A stretch of DNA of 63,447 nt from Chloroflexi bacterium TSY (GCA_019217005.1 JAHBNG010000083.1:1-63447), one strand, 5' to 3'. Numbered from the stretch's first letter, positions 38,750 to 48,483 are shown. The notes: generated from the letters alone by a model not told the origin. A program made the numbers and translations.

Positions 38750-38830
38750 GTAGACCGCAATCGTGTCATTCCGCTCACGTAGTGGGCGCGAAGCACCAAC
38801 GAAGTGAAGAATCTAACGATTGCGGTCTAC
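38750..38830. repeat. 81-bp palindromic repeat, family P5 (copy 1)
   Basis: GTAGACCGCAATCGTGTCATT and the complementary end AATCTAACGATTGCGGTCTAC form long arms. The centre contains GTGAAGAATC/CGGAATGACA-type sequence seen in widespread bacterial intergenic repeats. A shorter copy in the opposite orientation is at 61213-61272. The rest of 38718-39141 holds TTGCTGGTTATTGGTTGCTGG-like short repeats and no gene. Confidence 0.65.
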
Positions 38831-39141
38831 TGTTACCATTCGATTTTTTGACGGGACTTGCAGATAGTGCGGCGCGACCAAATTGCCATCATCCATTTAC
38901 CTGTGGGATTGCACGTTTGCAATATGATCACTAATTTTTCTAATGGACAGATCTCCACATATGTCATTCTGTAGCGGGTGTTCGTCTAAGATATCACCCA
39001 TGGAATTGGATTCTATGCAAAATTAGTATTCCTCCGCCACAAAGATCAGCGAAGAATCCCACGTTCGACAGAAGTGCCCAGTCGTGAATTACTAATTACC
39101 AGTTGCTAGTCACCAACTACGAAAACAGAAAGCATTTAGAA

Positions 39142-40431
39142 ATGGCACAATATCTGAAGGAAGGCATGACAAAGGCCGAATCCAAGGCCGCCGACGCCAA
39201 AGTACGTGAAGTGGTCGAATCGATCTTAGTCGACATTGATGACTGCGGCGACGATGCGGTTCGTGAATTGTCAGAACGCTTCGACAACTGGAGTCCAGAG
39301 GAGTTTCGCCTGTCAACGGAACAGATCGCTGACTTGATGGAAAGCCTATCCGAACAGACAATCGAAGATATCAAATTTGCCCAAGCGCAGGTACGCAATT
39401 TTGCTCAAGCGCAGCGGGCGGCGCTGCAAGATGTGGAAGTGGAGACATTACCTGGCGTTACCTTAGGGCATAAGAACATACCAGTCAACAGCGTAGGCTG
39501 TTATGTGCCTGGCGGTCGTTATCCCATGGTGGCATCGGCGCATATGAGCGTCATCACAGCCAAAGTCGCTGGCGTCAAGCGTGTGATTGCTTGCACCCCA
39601 CCCATCGATGGCGAACTGCCTGCTGCCACGGTAACAGCCATGCACCTAGGCGGTGCCGATGAGATTTACATTCTCGGCGGCGTACAGGCTGTCGCCGCGA
39701 TGGCTCTCGGCACAGCAACCATCGATCCTGTCGATATGCTTGTCGGACCAGGCAATGCATATGTGGCTGAAGCCAAACGTCAATTATTTGGTCGGGTTGG
39801 GATTGACCTATTGGCCGACCCCACCGAAATTTTAGTAATCGCCGATGAGACAGCCGATGCCGAGATGGTGGCTACAGACCTGCTGGGACAAGCCGAACAT
39901 GGTCCCACATCACCAGCAATTCTGCTCACCACGAGCGAGCGTCTCGCTCGTGAAACCGAGGTAGAAATTGGTCGTCAACTTGAGGTGCTTGCAACAGCCG
40001 ATGTGGCAGGGGTTGCCTGGCAAGATTGCGGACAGATCATTCTCGCCGAAAGCGATGCGGAGATGGTCGATGTGGCCGATCAAATTGCGTGCGAGCATGT
40101 TGAGGTGTTGACAAGCAACCCTCGCTACTTCCTCGACAATATGACGAACTATGGCGCGCTCTTCTTGGGACCAGAAACCAATGTCGCGTATGGGGACAAA
40201 GTAATTGGAACGAACCACACGCTGCCGACAAAAACGGCTGCCCGATACACGGGTGGCTTATGGGTTGGCAAATTCTTAAAGACAGTGACTTACCAAGAGG
40301 TAAAACCAGAAGCGAGCGCACTGATCGGCGAATATTGCTCCCGCCTCTGTGCCATCGAAAACTTCTGGGGACACAAGGAGCAAGCTGATTTAAGAGTGCG
40401 AAGATATGGGGAGGTGAGACCTGATTCGTGA
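39142..40431 (+). CDS. HisD-family zinc dehydrogenase (histidinol- or sulfopropanediol-dehydrogenase-like)
   Basis: NAD-dependent alcohol-to-acid dehydrogenase of about 429 residues, start ATG 39142 (MAQYLKEG). HisD-fold motifs: '[14 protein letters not shown]', '[12 protein letters not shown]', zinc ligands in 'GQAEHGP', Asp in 'AYGDK', catalytic Glu-His in 'CEHVEVL', C-terminal His in '[10 protein letters not shown]'. The end '[13 protein letters not shown]' and '[14 protein letters not shown]' look more like catabolic HisD relatives such as (R)-sulfopropanediol dehydrogenase HpsN than biosynthetic HisD ('RFSSGLSV'). No his gene is nearby; instead an SDR and a zinc alcohol dehydrogenase follow. 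The fold is certain, the substrate is not. Confidence 0.85.
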   Translation: MAQYLKEGMTKAESKAADAKVREVVESILVDIDDCGDDAVRELSERFDNWSPEEFRLSTEQIADLMESLSEQTIEDIKFAQAQVRNFAQAQRAALQDVEVETLPGVTLGHKNIPVNSVGCYVPGGRYPMVASAHMSVITAKVAGVKRVIACTPPIDGELPAATVTAMHLGGADEIYILGGVQAVAAMALGTATIDPVDMLVGPGNAYVAEAKRQLFGRVGIDLLADPTEILVIADETADAEMVATDLLGQAEHGPTSPAILLTTSERLARETEVEIGRQLEVLATADVAGVAWQDCGQIILAESDAEMVDVADQIACEHVEVLTSNPRYFLDNMTNYGALFLGPETNVAYGDKVIGTNHTLPTKTAARYTGGLWVGKFLKTVTYQEVKPEASALIGEYCSRLCAIENFWGHKEQADLRVRRYGEVRPDS

Positions 40432-40485
40432 GATGATGAAGCCGTGAGAAATTTGCGATTTGAAATTATTGTATAACTGAACATC

Positions 40486-41271
40486 ATGGAAACGACGCAA
40501 GAAAGTGTGGTATCAATGAACGCAACGTTAGAAATGCGTGAACAAGTTGCTCTCGTCACAGGTGGTGGTGGTGGAATCGGCTCAGCCATTTGTCGGCGGC
40601 TAGCAGCTGCAGGGGCAAAAGTTGTTGTGAACTACAATCGCAATGCAGAAAAAGCACAAGCAACGCTCGATTCATTGGCAGGAGAAGGCCACATGATGGC
40701 TCAAGCCTCAGTTACGGATAGCGTGGCGTTGGCAGAGCTGACAACACAAGTAACCGAGCAATACGGACGGCTCGATCTATTGGTAAACAATGCCGGCATC
40801 ACACGCCCCGTAGCCCATGACGATTTAGATGGTCTGGATGATGTCCTAATTGACCAGATTTTCTCGACCAATTGGCGGGGCGCATTTGCCTGTATCCGCG
40901 CCTTCAAGAAGCTCTTGTTGGCTGGCGATGGTGGGACAGTCATTAACATTTCATCGATTGCCGCCCGCACAGGCGTCGGGAGCAACGTTGCCTATTGTGC
41001 TTCAAAGGCGGCCATGGATTCAATGACACGTTCATTGGCACGAGTCTTTGCACCGAAACTACGGGTTGTCTCCGTTGCGCCCGGTTGGGTTTGGGGTGAA
41101 TATGCCGCCCGCATGGATGAAGCCTACATCCAAGAACAGATCGACAAGACTCCTCTCAATCGCATTGCCCAACCAGAAGATGTGGCCGATGCAGTCTTTG
41201 CCGTGGCGACACAATTGACTTTTTCGACCGGCTGCATCATTCCTGTGGATGGTGGTCGGCCATTGAGCTAG
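40486..41271 (+). CDS. Short-chain dehydrogenase/reductase
   Basis: Classical NAD(P)-dependent SDR, 261 residues from ATG 40486; the ATG at 40516 is an alternative. It has 'TGGGGGIGSAICRR', 'NNAGITRP', Ser in 'NISSIAARTG', 'YCASKAAMDS' (catalytic Tyr/Lys) and the end 'TGCIIPVDGGRPLS'. It lies 54 nt after the HisD-like gene and before a zinc alcohol dehydrogenase, and is presumably part of the same catabolic pathway. Substrate unknown. Confidence 0.9.
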   Translation: METTQESVVSMNATLEMREQVALVTGGGGGIGSAICRRLAAAGAKVVVNYNRNAEKAQATLDSLAGEGHMMAQASVTDSVALAELTTQVTEQYGRLDLLVNNAGITRPVAHDDLDGLDDVLIDQIFSTNWRGAFACIRAFKKLLLAGDGGTVINISSIAARTGVGSNVAYCASKAAMDSMTRSLARVFAPKLRVVSVAPGWVWGEYAARMDEAYIQEQIDKTPLNRIAQPEDVADAVFAVATQLTFSTGCIIPVDGGRPLS

Positions 41272-41410
41272 GGATCACGTGTTGCGTGTTGCGTGGTACC
41301 AGTTGAGGGTCCCGGTTATGCGACAAGCATCAAGTGGAATCAGACGCATTTCCTTTTCATAGAACAGCTATTGTGCAAAAAATCCACTCAATGATAAAAG
41401 GAGAGATCAC

Positions 41411-42490
41411 ATGAAAGCCGCTGTTTGTTATGAATTTGGTCAACCATTGACAGTAGAGGAGGTCACCATCGATCCACCTCAAGCTGGTGAAGTGAAGGTG
41501 AAGATGGCGGCAACAGCCATCTGCCATAGCGATGTACACGAGATTTGGGGTGAATGGGGTGGCGAGACGCCCGTTGTTTCCGGTCATGAAGCGGCTGGCA
41601 TCATTGATGAGATCGGTCCAGGCGTGACGCGGGTGAAACCGGGCGATCACGTCGTCGTTTCGCTCTTGCGACAATGCGGTGAATGCCTGTTGTGTACGAC
41701 AGGTCGTCCATATAATTGTGAAAAAGTCTTTCCGCTAGACACCGAGAGCCGTCTGCGCAACCAAGATGGCGTTGCACTGCACCACGGAATTCGAACTGCC
41801 GCGTTTGCTGAGTATGCAATTGTGGAGCAAAGCCAAGTCGTTCCCGTACCAGATGAGATTCCACTGGAGTGTGCGGCGCTCTTGGCTTGTGGTGTGATCA
41901 CTGGCTTGGGTGCTGTGACCAATACTGCCCAGGTTGAAACGGGTAGCCGGGTTGCTGTGATTGGATGTGGTGGTGTTGGGCTTAATTCGATCCAGGGCGC
42001 TGTGTTGTCGGGCGCATCACAGATCATCGCCATTGATCTGCTCGATAGCAAATTGGAAGCCGCGCGCAGCTTTGGTGCGACCGATACGATCAACGTCGGG
42101 GAGAAGGACGCTGTGGATACCGTGCGTGAGATGACGGAGGGACGTGGTGCCGACTATGCGTTTGCCACTGTGGGAAGTTCAACAGCCATCGAGCAAGCCG
42201 TGAACATGATTCGCTCAGGAGGAACCGCTGTGATTGTGGGTCTTCCCGCCCATGATCAGGCGCTCTTTTCAGTCAGTGCCCCGCACATTGTTGGTGGTCG
42301 CAGCATCATGGGCAGCTCTATGGGGTCAACGCGCCTCTTTGTTGATGTGCCGCGGTTGGTCGATTTGTATCGCAATGGCCACTTGAAGCTTGATGAGCTG
42401 ATTACCAAACGGTATCCCATCGAAGAGATTAACGAAGCGATTGAGTCGATGGAGCGGGGCGAAGCGTTGCGCAATGTAATTGTATTTTAG
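41411..42490 (+). CDS. Zinc-dependent alcohol dehydrogenase (MDR)
   Basis: Class-III-like zinc alcohol dehydrogenase of 359 residues. Catalytic zinc ligands are Cys in 'AICHSD', His in 'GHEAAG' and a later Cys in 'ALLACGVITG'. The structural zinc site 'CGECLLCTTGRPYNC' is complete, and the cofactor loop is 'VIGCGGVGLNSIQ'. AAAAGGAG before the ATG gives a clear start. The gene follows the HisD-like and SDR genes on the same strand and precedes KduD. Confidence 0.92.
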   Translation: MKAAVCYEFGQPLTVEEVTIDPPQAGEVKVKMAATAICHSDVHEIWGEWGGETPVVSGHEAAGIIDEIGPGVTRVKPGDHVVVSLLRQCGECLLCTTGRPYNCEKVFPLDTESRLRNQDGVALHHGIRTAAFAEYAIVEQSQVVPVPDEIPLECAALLACGVITGLGAVTNTAQVETGSRVAVIGCGGVGLNSIQGAVLSGASQIIAIDLLDSKLEAARSFGATDTINVGEKDAVDTVREMTEGRGADYAFATVGSSTAIEQAVNMIRSGGTAVIVGLPAHDQALFSVSAPHIVGGRSIMGSSMGSTRLFVDVPRLVDLYRNGHLKLDELITKRYPIEEINEAIESMERGEALRNVIVF

Positions 42491-42622
42491 CGGGTGCGTA
42501 AATCTACTGATGATAACAAAACGCACCGATTACGACAGTCCTTGGAAGAATTTGAATGAATTGCTGACGAAACCATCGAAAACTGGAATTGACAGAAGTT
42601 CGGGCATAAACCCACATCATTT

Positions 42623-43393
42623 ATGAATACATTGGAATTATTTGACTTACGTGGCAAAGTCGCACTCGTCACAGGGTGTAAACGCGGCATCGGCAAGGCA
42701 ATGGCCCTTGGTTTGGCTGAAGCCGGAGCAGATATCGTCGGTGTGAGTGCATCATTGGAGCCATCAGGCAGCACTATAGAACAAGATGTGCTTGCGCTTG
42801 GCCGCTACTTTCGCGGATATGCTTGTGACTTAGGAAATCGTGATGCTCTCTATGGCTTCATTAACCAGGTCAAAGTTGACTTCCCAACGATTGACATCTT
42901 AGTGAATAATGCGGGCACAATTCTGCGTAAACCAGCACTTGAACATCCAGATGAGTATTGGGACAAAATCATTGACGTCAATCTAAATGCGCAGTTTGTC
43001 TTGAGCCGCGAAGTAGGCAAGGAGATGGTTAGACGAGGTCAAGGGAAGATCATTTTTATCGCCTCGTTATTGACTTTTCAGGGCGGGATCACTGTACCCG
43101 GCTATGCAGCGAGCAAAGGCGGCATTGGGCAATTGACCAAAGCTCTCGCCAACGAATGGGCGGCACATGGTGTACAAGTGAATGCCATTGCACCAGGGTA
43201 TGTCAAAACCGACAATACCCAAGCACTCCAAGATGATCCCGAACGGTACAATGCAATTTTAGAGCGCATTCCAGCCGGGCGTTGGGGAAACCCAGAGGAT
43301 TTCAAAGGACCGGTTGTCTTCTTGGCTTCCGCGGCATCAGATTTTGTGTGTGGTGAGATTCTAACTGTAGATGGTGGTTGGATGGGACGATAA
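42623..43393 (+). CDS. kduD: KduD-like 2-dehydro-3-deoxy-D-gluconate 5-dehydrogenase (SDR)
   Basis: SDR of 256 residues closely matching KduD, which reduces 3-deoxy-D-glycero-2,5-hexodiulosonate to 2-keto-3-deoxygluconate in uronate/pectin catabolism. Typical are the N terminus 'LELFDLRGKVALVTGCKRGIG' (in part), 'NNAGTILR', 'GYAASKGGIGQLTKALA', 'IAPGYVKTDNTQALQ' and 'RIPAGRWG'. The exo-rhamnogalacturonan lyase-like gene is 5.6 kb upstream, and a PfkB sugar kinase 2 kb downstream on the other strand could phosphorylate the product. KduI, KdgA and a transporter are not in the window. Confidence 0.82.
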   Translation: MNTLELFDLRGKVALVTGCKRGIGKAMALGLAEAGADIVGVSASLEPSGSTIEQDVLALGRYFRGYACDLGNRDALYGFINQVKVDFPTIDILVNNAGTILRKPALEHPDEYWDKIIDVNLNAQFVLSREVGKEMVRRGQGKIIFIASLLTFQGGITVPGYAASKGGIGQLTKALANEWAAHGVQVNAIAPGYVKTDNTQALQDDPERYNAILERIPAGRWGNPEDFKGPVVFLASAASDFVCGEILTVDGGWMGR

Positions 43394-43684
43394 TGGGTCA
43401 TATTATTTTGTCTTATTGTTTATGTGTCGACAAAAACTGAGATTTTAGATCAATTTCATGCCTCTGCCCAGAGAAGAATATTTTTGTTCGCAGTCGGTTG
43501 TATGCTATCCTGACACCAGATTCAAAATCTGCTCTAAAGCCCCGGGTAATTCGCGATTCTCGCTCTGTGATTGAAATGATGAATCGTTTTCGATAAAGTT
43601 AGAGGTTTAAAGGAGGGAGTTTCAGTCAGGCAGTGTAAAGAAGAGCGGCTGAAATTGCTGGAAACCTACAGGAACAAAGGAAAA

Positions 43685-44785
43685 ATGTCACAATCACAAA
43701 TACAAGATCTACGTCAACGAATCGATGGACTTAATCTCGAAATTCTCAAATTACTCAGCCAACGAGGCAAAATCGCCTCAGAGATCGGTCATACCCAAAC
43801 CAGCACTGGACTCTCGCAGTACGATCCCAAACGCGAGCTTGAGATGTTGCAGGCTTTGACTCATGCCAATGATGGCCCATTTGATGACGCGACAATCAAG
43901 AGTCTCTTCAAAAACATTTTTCAAGCCAGCATGGTTACCAGCCAAGCGGCCGAAAAACCCAAATTCCTCCATAGTCGCGAAGGGCGAGAAGATACAGTTG
44001 TGATGATTGGTGACATACCAATTGGTCGTGGTCATCCGCCAGCTTTGATTGCTGGGCCGTGTGCCATCGAATCGCAAGAGCAGGTTGAGGTGACGGCTGA
44101 TCATGTTGCCAGCCATGGTATTAAGCTTTTCCGAGGTGGTGCCTTCAAACCTCGTTCGAATCCCTATAGCTTTCAGGGATTGGGTGAACCCGCGTTGCAG
44201 TGGGGACGGGCGGCGTGCGATAAACATGGAATGAGCTTTGTGGCTGAAATCATGGATGCGCGTGATCTTGAACTCTGCCTTGATTATGTCGATGTTCTCC
44301 AGATTGGTGCCCGTAATAGCCAAAACTTTACTCTCCTCAAAGCGGTTGGTCGCACAGATCGCCCAATCTTTCTCAAGCGCGCCCTTTCAGGTACGATCGA
44401 AGAATGGATCATGAGTGCTGAGTATATTATGAGTGAAGGAAATACAAACGTTGTTCTTTGTGAACGCGGCATTCGTACCTATGAACAGTATACCCGCAAC
44501 ACGCTTGATGTCAGTGCCGTTGCGTTGGCTAAGCTAGAGACTCACCTCCCCGTCTTTGTTGATGCCACCCATTCTGGTGGGCGGCGCGATCTTTTGGTGC
44601 CACTGACAAAAGCAGGGCTGGCAGCCGGCGCAGATGGCGTCATGGTCGAAGTTCATCCCAATCCTGCCGTTGCGCTTTCAGACCAGAAGCAACAGATGGA
44701 CTTCGATTTCTTTGACAACTATCTGGAAGCAGTTGGCTATGACAAACAGCTGAGTGCCGCTCGGCATGAGGTCTATGGGTTCTAG
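43685..44785 (+). CDS. Chorismate mutase / 3-deoxy-7-phosphoheptulonate synthase bifunctional enzyme
   Basis: Couples the first step of the shikimate pathway (phosphoenolpyruvate plus erythrose-4-phosphate to DAHP) with a regulatory chorismate mutase. The N-terminal AroQ-type mutase (residues 4-85: 'LRQRIDGLNLEILKLLSQRGK') precedes a DAHP synthase of the KDOPS-like class: 'IAGPCAIES', 'RGGAFKPRSNPYSFQGLG', 'IGARNSQN', 'LKRALSGTIEEW', 'CERGIRTYE' and 'DATHSGGRRD'. Family size is about 360-370 residues, as here from ATG 43685 with AAAGGAAAA before it. The upstream leader has a possible hairpin (TTTCAG..CTGAAA at 43620-43655). Confidence 0.94.
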   Translation: MSQSQIQDLRQRIDGLNLEILKLLSQRGKIASEIGHTQTSTGLSQYDPKRELEMLQALTHANDGPFDDATIKSLFKNIFQASMVTSQAAEKPKFLHSREGREDTVVMIGDIPIGRGHPPALIAGPCAIESQEQVEVTADHVASHGIKLFRGGAFKPRSNPYSFQGLGEPALQWGRAACDKHGMSFVAEIMDARDLELCLDYVDVLQIGARNSQNFTLLKAVGRTDRPIFLKRALSGTIEEWIMSAEYIMSEGNTNVVLCERGIRTYEQYTRNTLDVSAVALAKLETHLPVFVDATHSGGRRDLLVPLTKAGLAAGADGVMVEVHPNPAVALSDQKQQMDFDFFDNYLEAVGYDKQLSAARHEVYGF

Positions 44786-44787
44786 AG

Positions 44788-45201
44788 GTGGACTACGCAA
44801 CCTTGGGGCGTACTGATCTGAGCGTTGGCGTGATGGGATTAGGCGTTGGTGGCTCCAGCCGGCTTGGTAAACGTGCCGATCAGTCAGAAGCCGAGTCGGT
44901 CGCTCTTGTGTAACAAGCCTTAGATGCTGGAGTCAACTTTATCGACACGACGGAGGCATATGGAACAGAGCACATTGTCGACCAAGCCTGAATGGCCGTG
45001 ACGATAGTCAAATCGTTATCTCTACCAAGAAGAGCTATCGAAACGAGATTAGCCCCAGCTTGTTTGTTCGGGTCTAGAAACAAGCCTGGAACGCCTGAGA
45101 ACTGACTACATAGATATCTCAATCTGCACGGAATTGGTCCAGCAGATTACCTCATCTTGCGGGATGAGGGAAAATACGCTTCCGACATACAAATGCCGTG
45201 A
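44788..45201 (+). pseudogene. Aldo/keto reductase remnant
   Basis: Starting at GTG 44788 directly after the DAHP synthase, the reading 'MDYATLGRTDLSVGVMGLGVGG' is a clear aldo/keto reductase N terminus. TAA follows after 'SVALV', then the same frame continues 'QALDAGVNFIDTTEAYG', the family active-site Asp/Tyr block. Other frames then give 'SLERLRTDYIDI' and 'NLHGIGPADYLILRDEGKYA' up to TGA at 45201. Several stops and frameshifts and a missing C-terminal two-thirds make this a decayed gene. Confidence 0.8.
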
Positions 45202-45297
45202 CAGGTCAATTGTCATTTCCCATGGACAGATAGGTACACGGAGAAATCCAGAGATCTTTCCGTGTTTTTTCGAACCGCGGAGAATAGCTTTTTCTGA

Positions 45298-46242
45298 TTA
45301 TGCCAACAGTTGCTTTACATCTTCTAATCGAGGCAATGCACTCATAGCCCCGATCTGGGTAGCCGCTAGCCCTCCACATGCATTGGCAAAAACTGCAACA
45401 TATTTTAAAGTCGCAAGATCCATTCCTTGCGGAGCTTGATCGAGGGTACATAATTGATACACCAACCCTGCCACAAATGCATCACCACTACCAGTCGTAT
45501 CGTGCACCTCCAGAGAAAAAGCGGGAATATAACCAGTAACAGACCCATTGTTGAAATATGCACCCTTCGCACCAAGCGAAACACAACATAATTGGACGCC
45601 ACGCTCAATGAGATGCTGACTGCCTGACGCGGGGTCGGTCGCTCCCGTGACAAATTCCAGTTCCGTCTCATTTAGCTTGATAACAGTAGCTGTCGCGATC
45701 GCTTGAGCAATCCAGTAGCGAGCGTTTTCCAGATTATCCCAGACCAATGGACGCAGATTGACATCAAAGATCACCTGTCGTCCAGCACCCCTGGCCCACT
45801 CTGCTGCCTCCAGTGCAGCTTGGCGACTTTCTGAAGCCAAGGTGATTGAACTGTAGATGTAGAAAGCTGCATCTGTGACGTAGCTTTTGGGAATCTCATC
45901 AGCCGTCAACAACGTATTGGCACCGTTATGGATAATAAAATGTTGTTCGGTGGAGCTGGGCAAAGCAACAATCGCCACCATCGTTGGTTTTCTTGGATCA
46001 GTCACAAAATAGGTTGTGTCCACCCCCTCGCTTGCAAGCAGATCAATCAGGAATTCGCCATAATCATCGACGCCAACCTTGCCAATAAAGCCAACATCAG
46101 CGCCCAATCGGGCCAACGCAACTGCAACATTGGCAGGTGCCCCGCCAGGAGATGGGTGCAAAGTGCGGGCATCACGTAGAGCAACTCCCTTTTCCGCAAA
46201 AATATCAATTAAGGCTTCACCTAAAACAACAATCTTAGGCAT
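45298..46242 (-). CDS. PfkB-family carbohydrate kinase (fructokinase-like)
   Basis: ATP-dependent sugar kinase of 314 residues: N-terminal 'VLGEALIDIFAEKG', 'PSPGGAPANVAVALARLGA', 'GKVGVDDYGEFL', 'NETELEFVTG' and the ATP/anion-hole motif 'DTTGSGDAFVAGL' (catalytic Asp). It resembles fructokinases; 2-keto-3-deoxygluconate kinase is also a PfkB protein and would fit the nearby kduD, so both remain possible. ATG at 46242. It is convergent with the aldo/keto reductase remnant. Confidence 0.9.
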   Translation of the reverse strand: MPKIVVLGEALIDIFAEKGVALRDARTLHPSPGGAPANVAVALARLGADVGFIGKVGVDDYGEFLIDLLASEGVDTTYFVTDPRKPTMVAIVALPSSTEQHFIIHNGANTLLTADEIPKSYVTDAAFYIYSSITLASESRQAALEAAEWARGAGRQVIFDVNLRPLVWDNLENARYWIAQAIATATVIKLNETELEFVTGATDPASGSQHLIERGVQLCCVSLGAKGAYFNNGSVTGYIPAFSLEVHDTTGSGDAFVAGLVYQLCTLDQAPQGMDLATLKYVAVFANACGGLAATQIGAMSALPRLEDVKQLLA

Positions 46243-46360
46243 AGTTGAACTCGATTTAAAAGTAATGCTTCGACAAAGGTAGAAGCGTGTAGAGCCACTA
46301 TTTTTCGGTTGGTATCACACAACCCGTTGTGATGCAAGACGGAGGTCACACCCCTTCGTG

Positions 46361-46440
46361 CTTATCCAGAAAGCTCTGCGACAACGCATTCGTACCAGAG
46401 AAGCCGGTTGGACTCACAACCACATTTCGGATGGGTTCTT
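46361..46440. repeat. ~80-bp palindromic repeat, family P3 (copy 2)
   Basis: CTTATCCAGAAAGCTCTGCG ... GGACTCACAACCACATTTCGG..GGTTCTT matches the element at 4843-4924 at both ends and in part of the centre. It abuts the end of the ThDP enzyme gene, overlapping its stop codon region. Confidence 0.6.
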
Positions 46441-48013
46441 AATATACACGCTCCATCATCCCAACCGGCACTTCGATCAATGTGGGCTGGTCGAGTACAA
46501 TCGCTGAGCGCAATGCTTCTTCTAACTGGCTTGCCCCAGCTGCCCGTATGCCATGCACACCATACGCCTCGGCCAACTGCATAAAATCGGGATTGTATAG
46601 CTCTGTTCCAATTACGCGTTCATCGAATTCTTCTATTTGCGCCCGCAATACGTTTCCATAGGCATTGTCGTTGAAGACGATCGTGATAACATTGATGCCC
46701 TGCTGCACGGCTGTAGCTAATTCTTGGGAATTATAGAGAAAGCCACCGTCGCCTGAAAGTGCCACCACCGCACGCTTTGGTTGCGCAATCTTAGCACCCA
46801 TCGCCACCGGCAACGCACAGCCCAATGTGGCATGAGATGAAGATGTTAGATAGCTTCGAGGCGCAAACACAGGATAATAATTGCGGCTATAATATCCCAT
46901 CTGGTTCATACCTTGAATCAGAATGGCATCATCCGGTATAGCAGATCGGATTGCCATCATCAGATCCCACTGTGGTTGTAATTGTCCAGTGGGTGCAAAT
47001 CGTTGTCGATTTAGAGCCTGCACTTCGGCTTGAACGGCGGATTCGGTAACAGCATTTGGTACTCGCTCCTGAATGGCATCCAGAAGCAACTCCAGCGCCA
47101 CTTTAGCATCCGCCTCAATGGCGTAAACAGCCTCTTGATGACCCTCAAGCTCAGTGGGATCGATATCGATTCGGATGATCTGCTGTGGAAACGAGGCTAG
47201 ACTTCCACTTGTTCCAATTGCCAGAATCAGATCTCGCTCTGTGAGCCAGTCGCGCAAAGGAGTAAAGCGCAATTCAGCCATCCCCAACGAGAGCGGGTGA
47301 TTGTCGGGCAGAACGCCCTTGCCCTGACGGCTTGTGACAACCGGAATTTGGAGATGTTCAACAAGTGATTGTAACGCATCCCAGGCTGCTGCGCGCTGGA
47401 TGCCACCGCCAGCCCAAATGAGTGGTCGCTGAGCAGAGACTAAGAGATCGGCAGCCTGAGCTATCTGATTTTCTTCGGGTTCCTTTGGCTCTACCTTCTC
47501 CCGATCGAGCAACAACACATCTTCAACTGCAGCAAAGACCTGCGGTGGAATATCGAGCGCCACCGGACGTGACCGACCTGTACGTAACTGTCGCACGGCT
47601 TCATGTACGAGACTTGGAATCTGAGCCGGAGTGTCGGCCCGTGCCGCCCATTTGGTCAAACCGCGCATCGCGATCATCTCAGGGCTACCCTCTGGTCCTT
47701 GATCGCGCGATCCCGTAATAACCAGTATTGGTGATGAAGCTGCATATGCCGTGATCATCCCCGCTGTTGCATTAAAGAAACCTGGCCCCGGCACAAGAAG
47801 AGCTGCTGCAATTTCTCCACTGGCACGTGCATACCCGTCGGCCATATAGGTACTGGCCTGCTCGTGACGCAAACTGATATAACGGACATCCGACTCCAGA
47901 TAGAGCGCATCAATCGCTTCATATTGACCGGCACCAGGAACGCCAAAGACCGTTCTTATTCCCTCGCGCCGAAGTTGCTGAATAAGTGCTTGACCACCTG
48001 TTAAATTTGGCAT
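46439..48013 (-). CDS. Thiamine diphosphate-binding enzyme (acetolactate synthase-like)
   Basis: ThDP-dependent decarboxylase/synthase of 524 residues. The catalytic Glu is in 'YISLRHEQAST' (about 51), the middle domain has 'WAGGGIQRAAAW', and the cofactor motif is 'LSGDGGFLYNSQELATAV..NDNAYGN' (GDG to NDN). It resembles the acetolactate synthase large subunit, but the length (524 rather than 560-600) and the absence of a small subunit suggest a catabolic member such as a benzoylformate- or sulfopyruvate-type enzyme. The adjacent gene, on the same strand and downstream, is the PfkB kinase 196 nt away. Substrate unassigned. Confidence 0.85.
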   Translation of the reverse strand: MPNLTGGQALIQQLRREGIRTVFGVPGAGQYEAIDALYLESDVRYISLRHEQASTYMADGYARASGEIAAALLVPGPGFFNATAGMITAYAASSPILVITGSRDQGPEGSPEMIAMRGLTKWAARADTPAQIPSLVHEAVRQLRTGRSRPVALDIPPQVFAAVEDVLLLDREKVEPKEPEENQIAQAADLLVSAQRPLIWAGGGIQRAAAWDALQSLVEHLQIPVVTSRQGKGVLPDNHPLSLGMAELRFTPLRDWLTERDLILAIGTSGSLASFPQQIIRIDIDPTELEGHQEAVYAIEADAKVALELLLDAIQERVPNAVTESAVQAEVQALNRQRFAPTGQLQPQWDLMMAIRSAIPDDAILIQGMNQMGYYSRNYYPVFAPRSYLTSSSHATLGCALPVAMGAKIAQPKRAVVALSGDGGFLYNSQELATAVQQGINVITIVFNDNAYGNVLRAQIEEFDERVIGTELYNPDFMQLAEAYGVHGIRAAGASQLEEALRSAIVLDQPTLIEVPVGMMERVY

Positions 48014-48483
48014 GGTACCTTTGCTAACTTTTGTATTGTCTGCTGAGCACTGTCATAAATTTGACCATTCTTATAGATGTTCAGATAATGTTTTCCCACG
48101 CGAAAGAGAAGCTTGTCAGCATCTCAGCCGGTCAGCCAGAGAGCTGAGTAGCTGACTGGTTGAAATGCCATCAACGACAGGAAAATCTGGCTCTTTGGGA
48201 ATTCATGTGGTTGACAAAGGCCGGGAAGATTAGCGCCGGTTGAGTGACGAAGTCGTATCGAAACCAAGCGAGTCTACCACATGAGATCCTGTTGAGCCGA
48301 AAATCTTTTTCCGAAAGGCTATAGTAGAGTAGAATCGACGAATTTACTTTAAATTTATGAGCAAGTGCGGTATCAATGGAAAGAGTATTTTCACTAACGT
48401 TCTGCTTGGCAAAACAAGCATAGTATGTTATTCTATGGCAGGAAAGGCGAACATACAAAATATGCCATACCCTCTTTCAATGC
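48014..48483. other. Intergenic region before tRNA-Lys
   Basis: No convincing gene. An imperfect palindrome TCAGCCGGTCAGC..GCTGACTGGTTGA lies at about 48124-48165. The promoters of the ThDP gene (leftward) and the tRNA (rightward) must be here. Confidence 0.4.

Noticed and set aside
39142..40431. Plain histidine-biosynthesis HisD call with symbol hisD
   Set aside because: Fold is certain but end motifs and neighbours point to a catabolic relative; the symbol was withheld.
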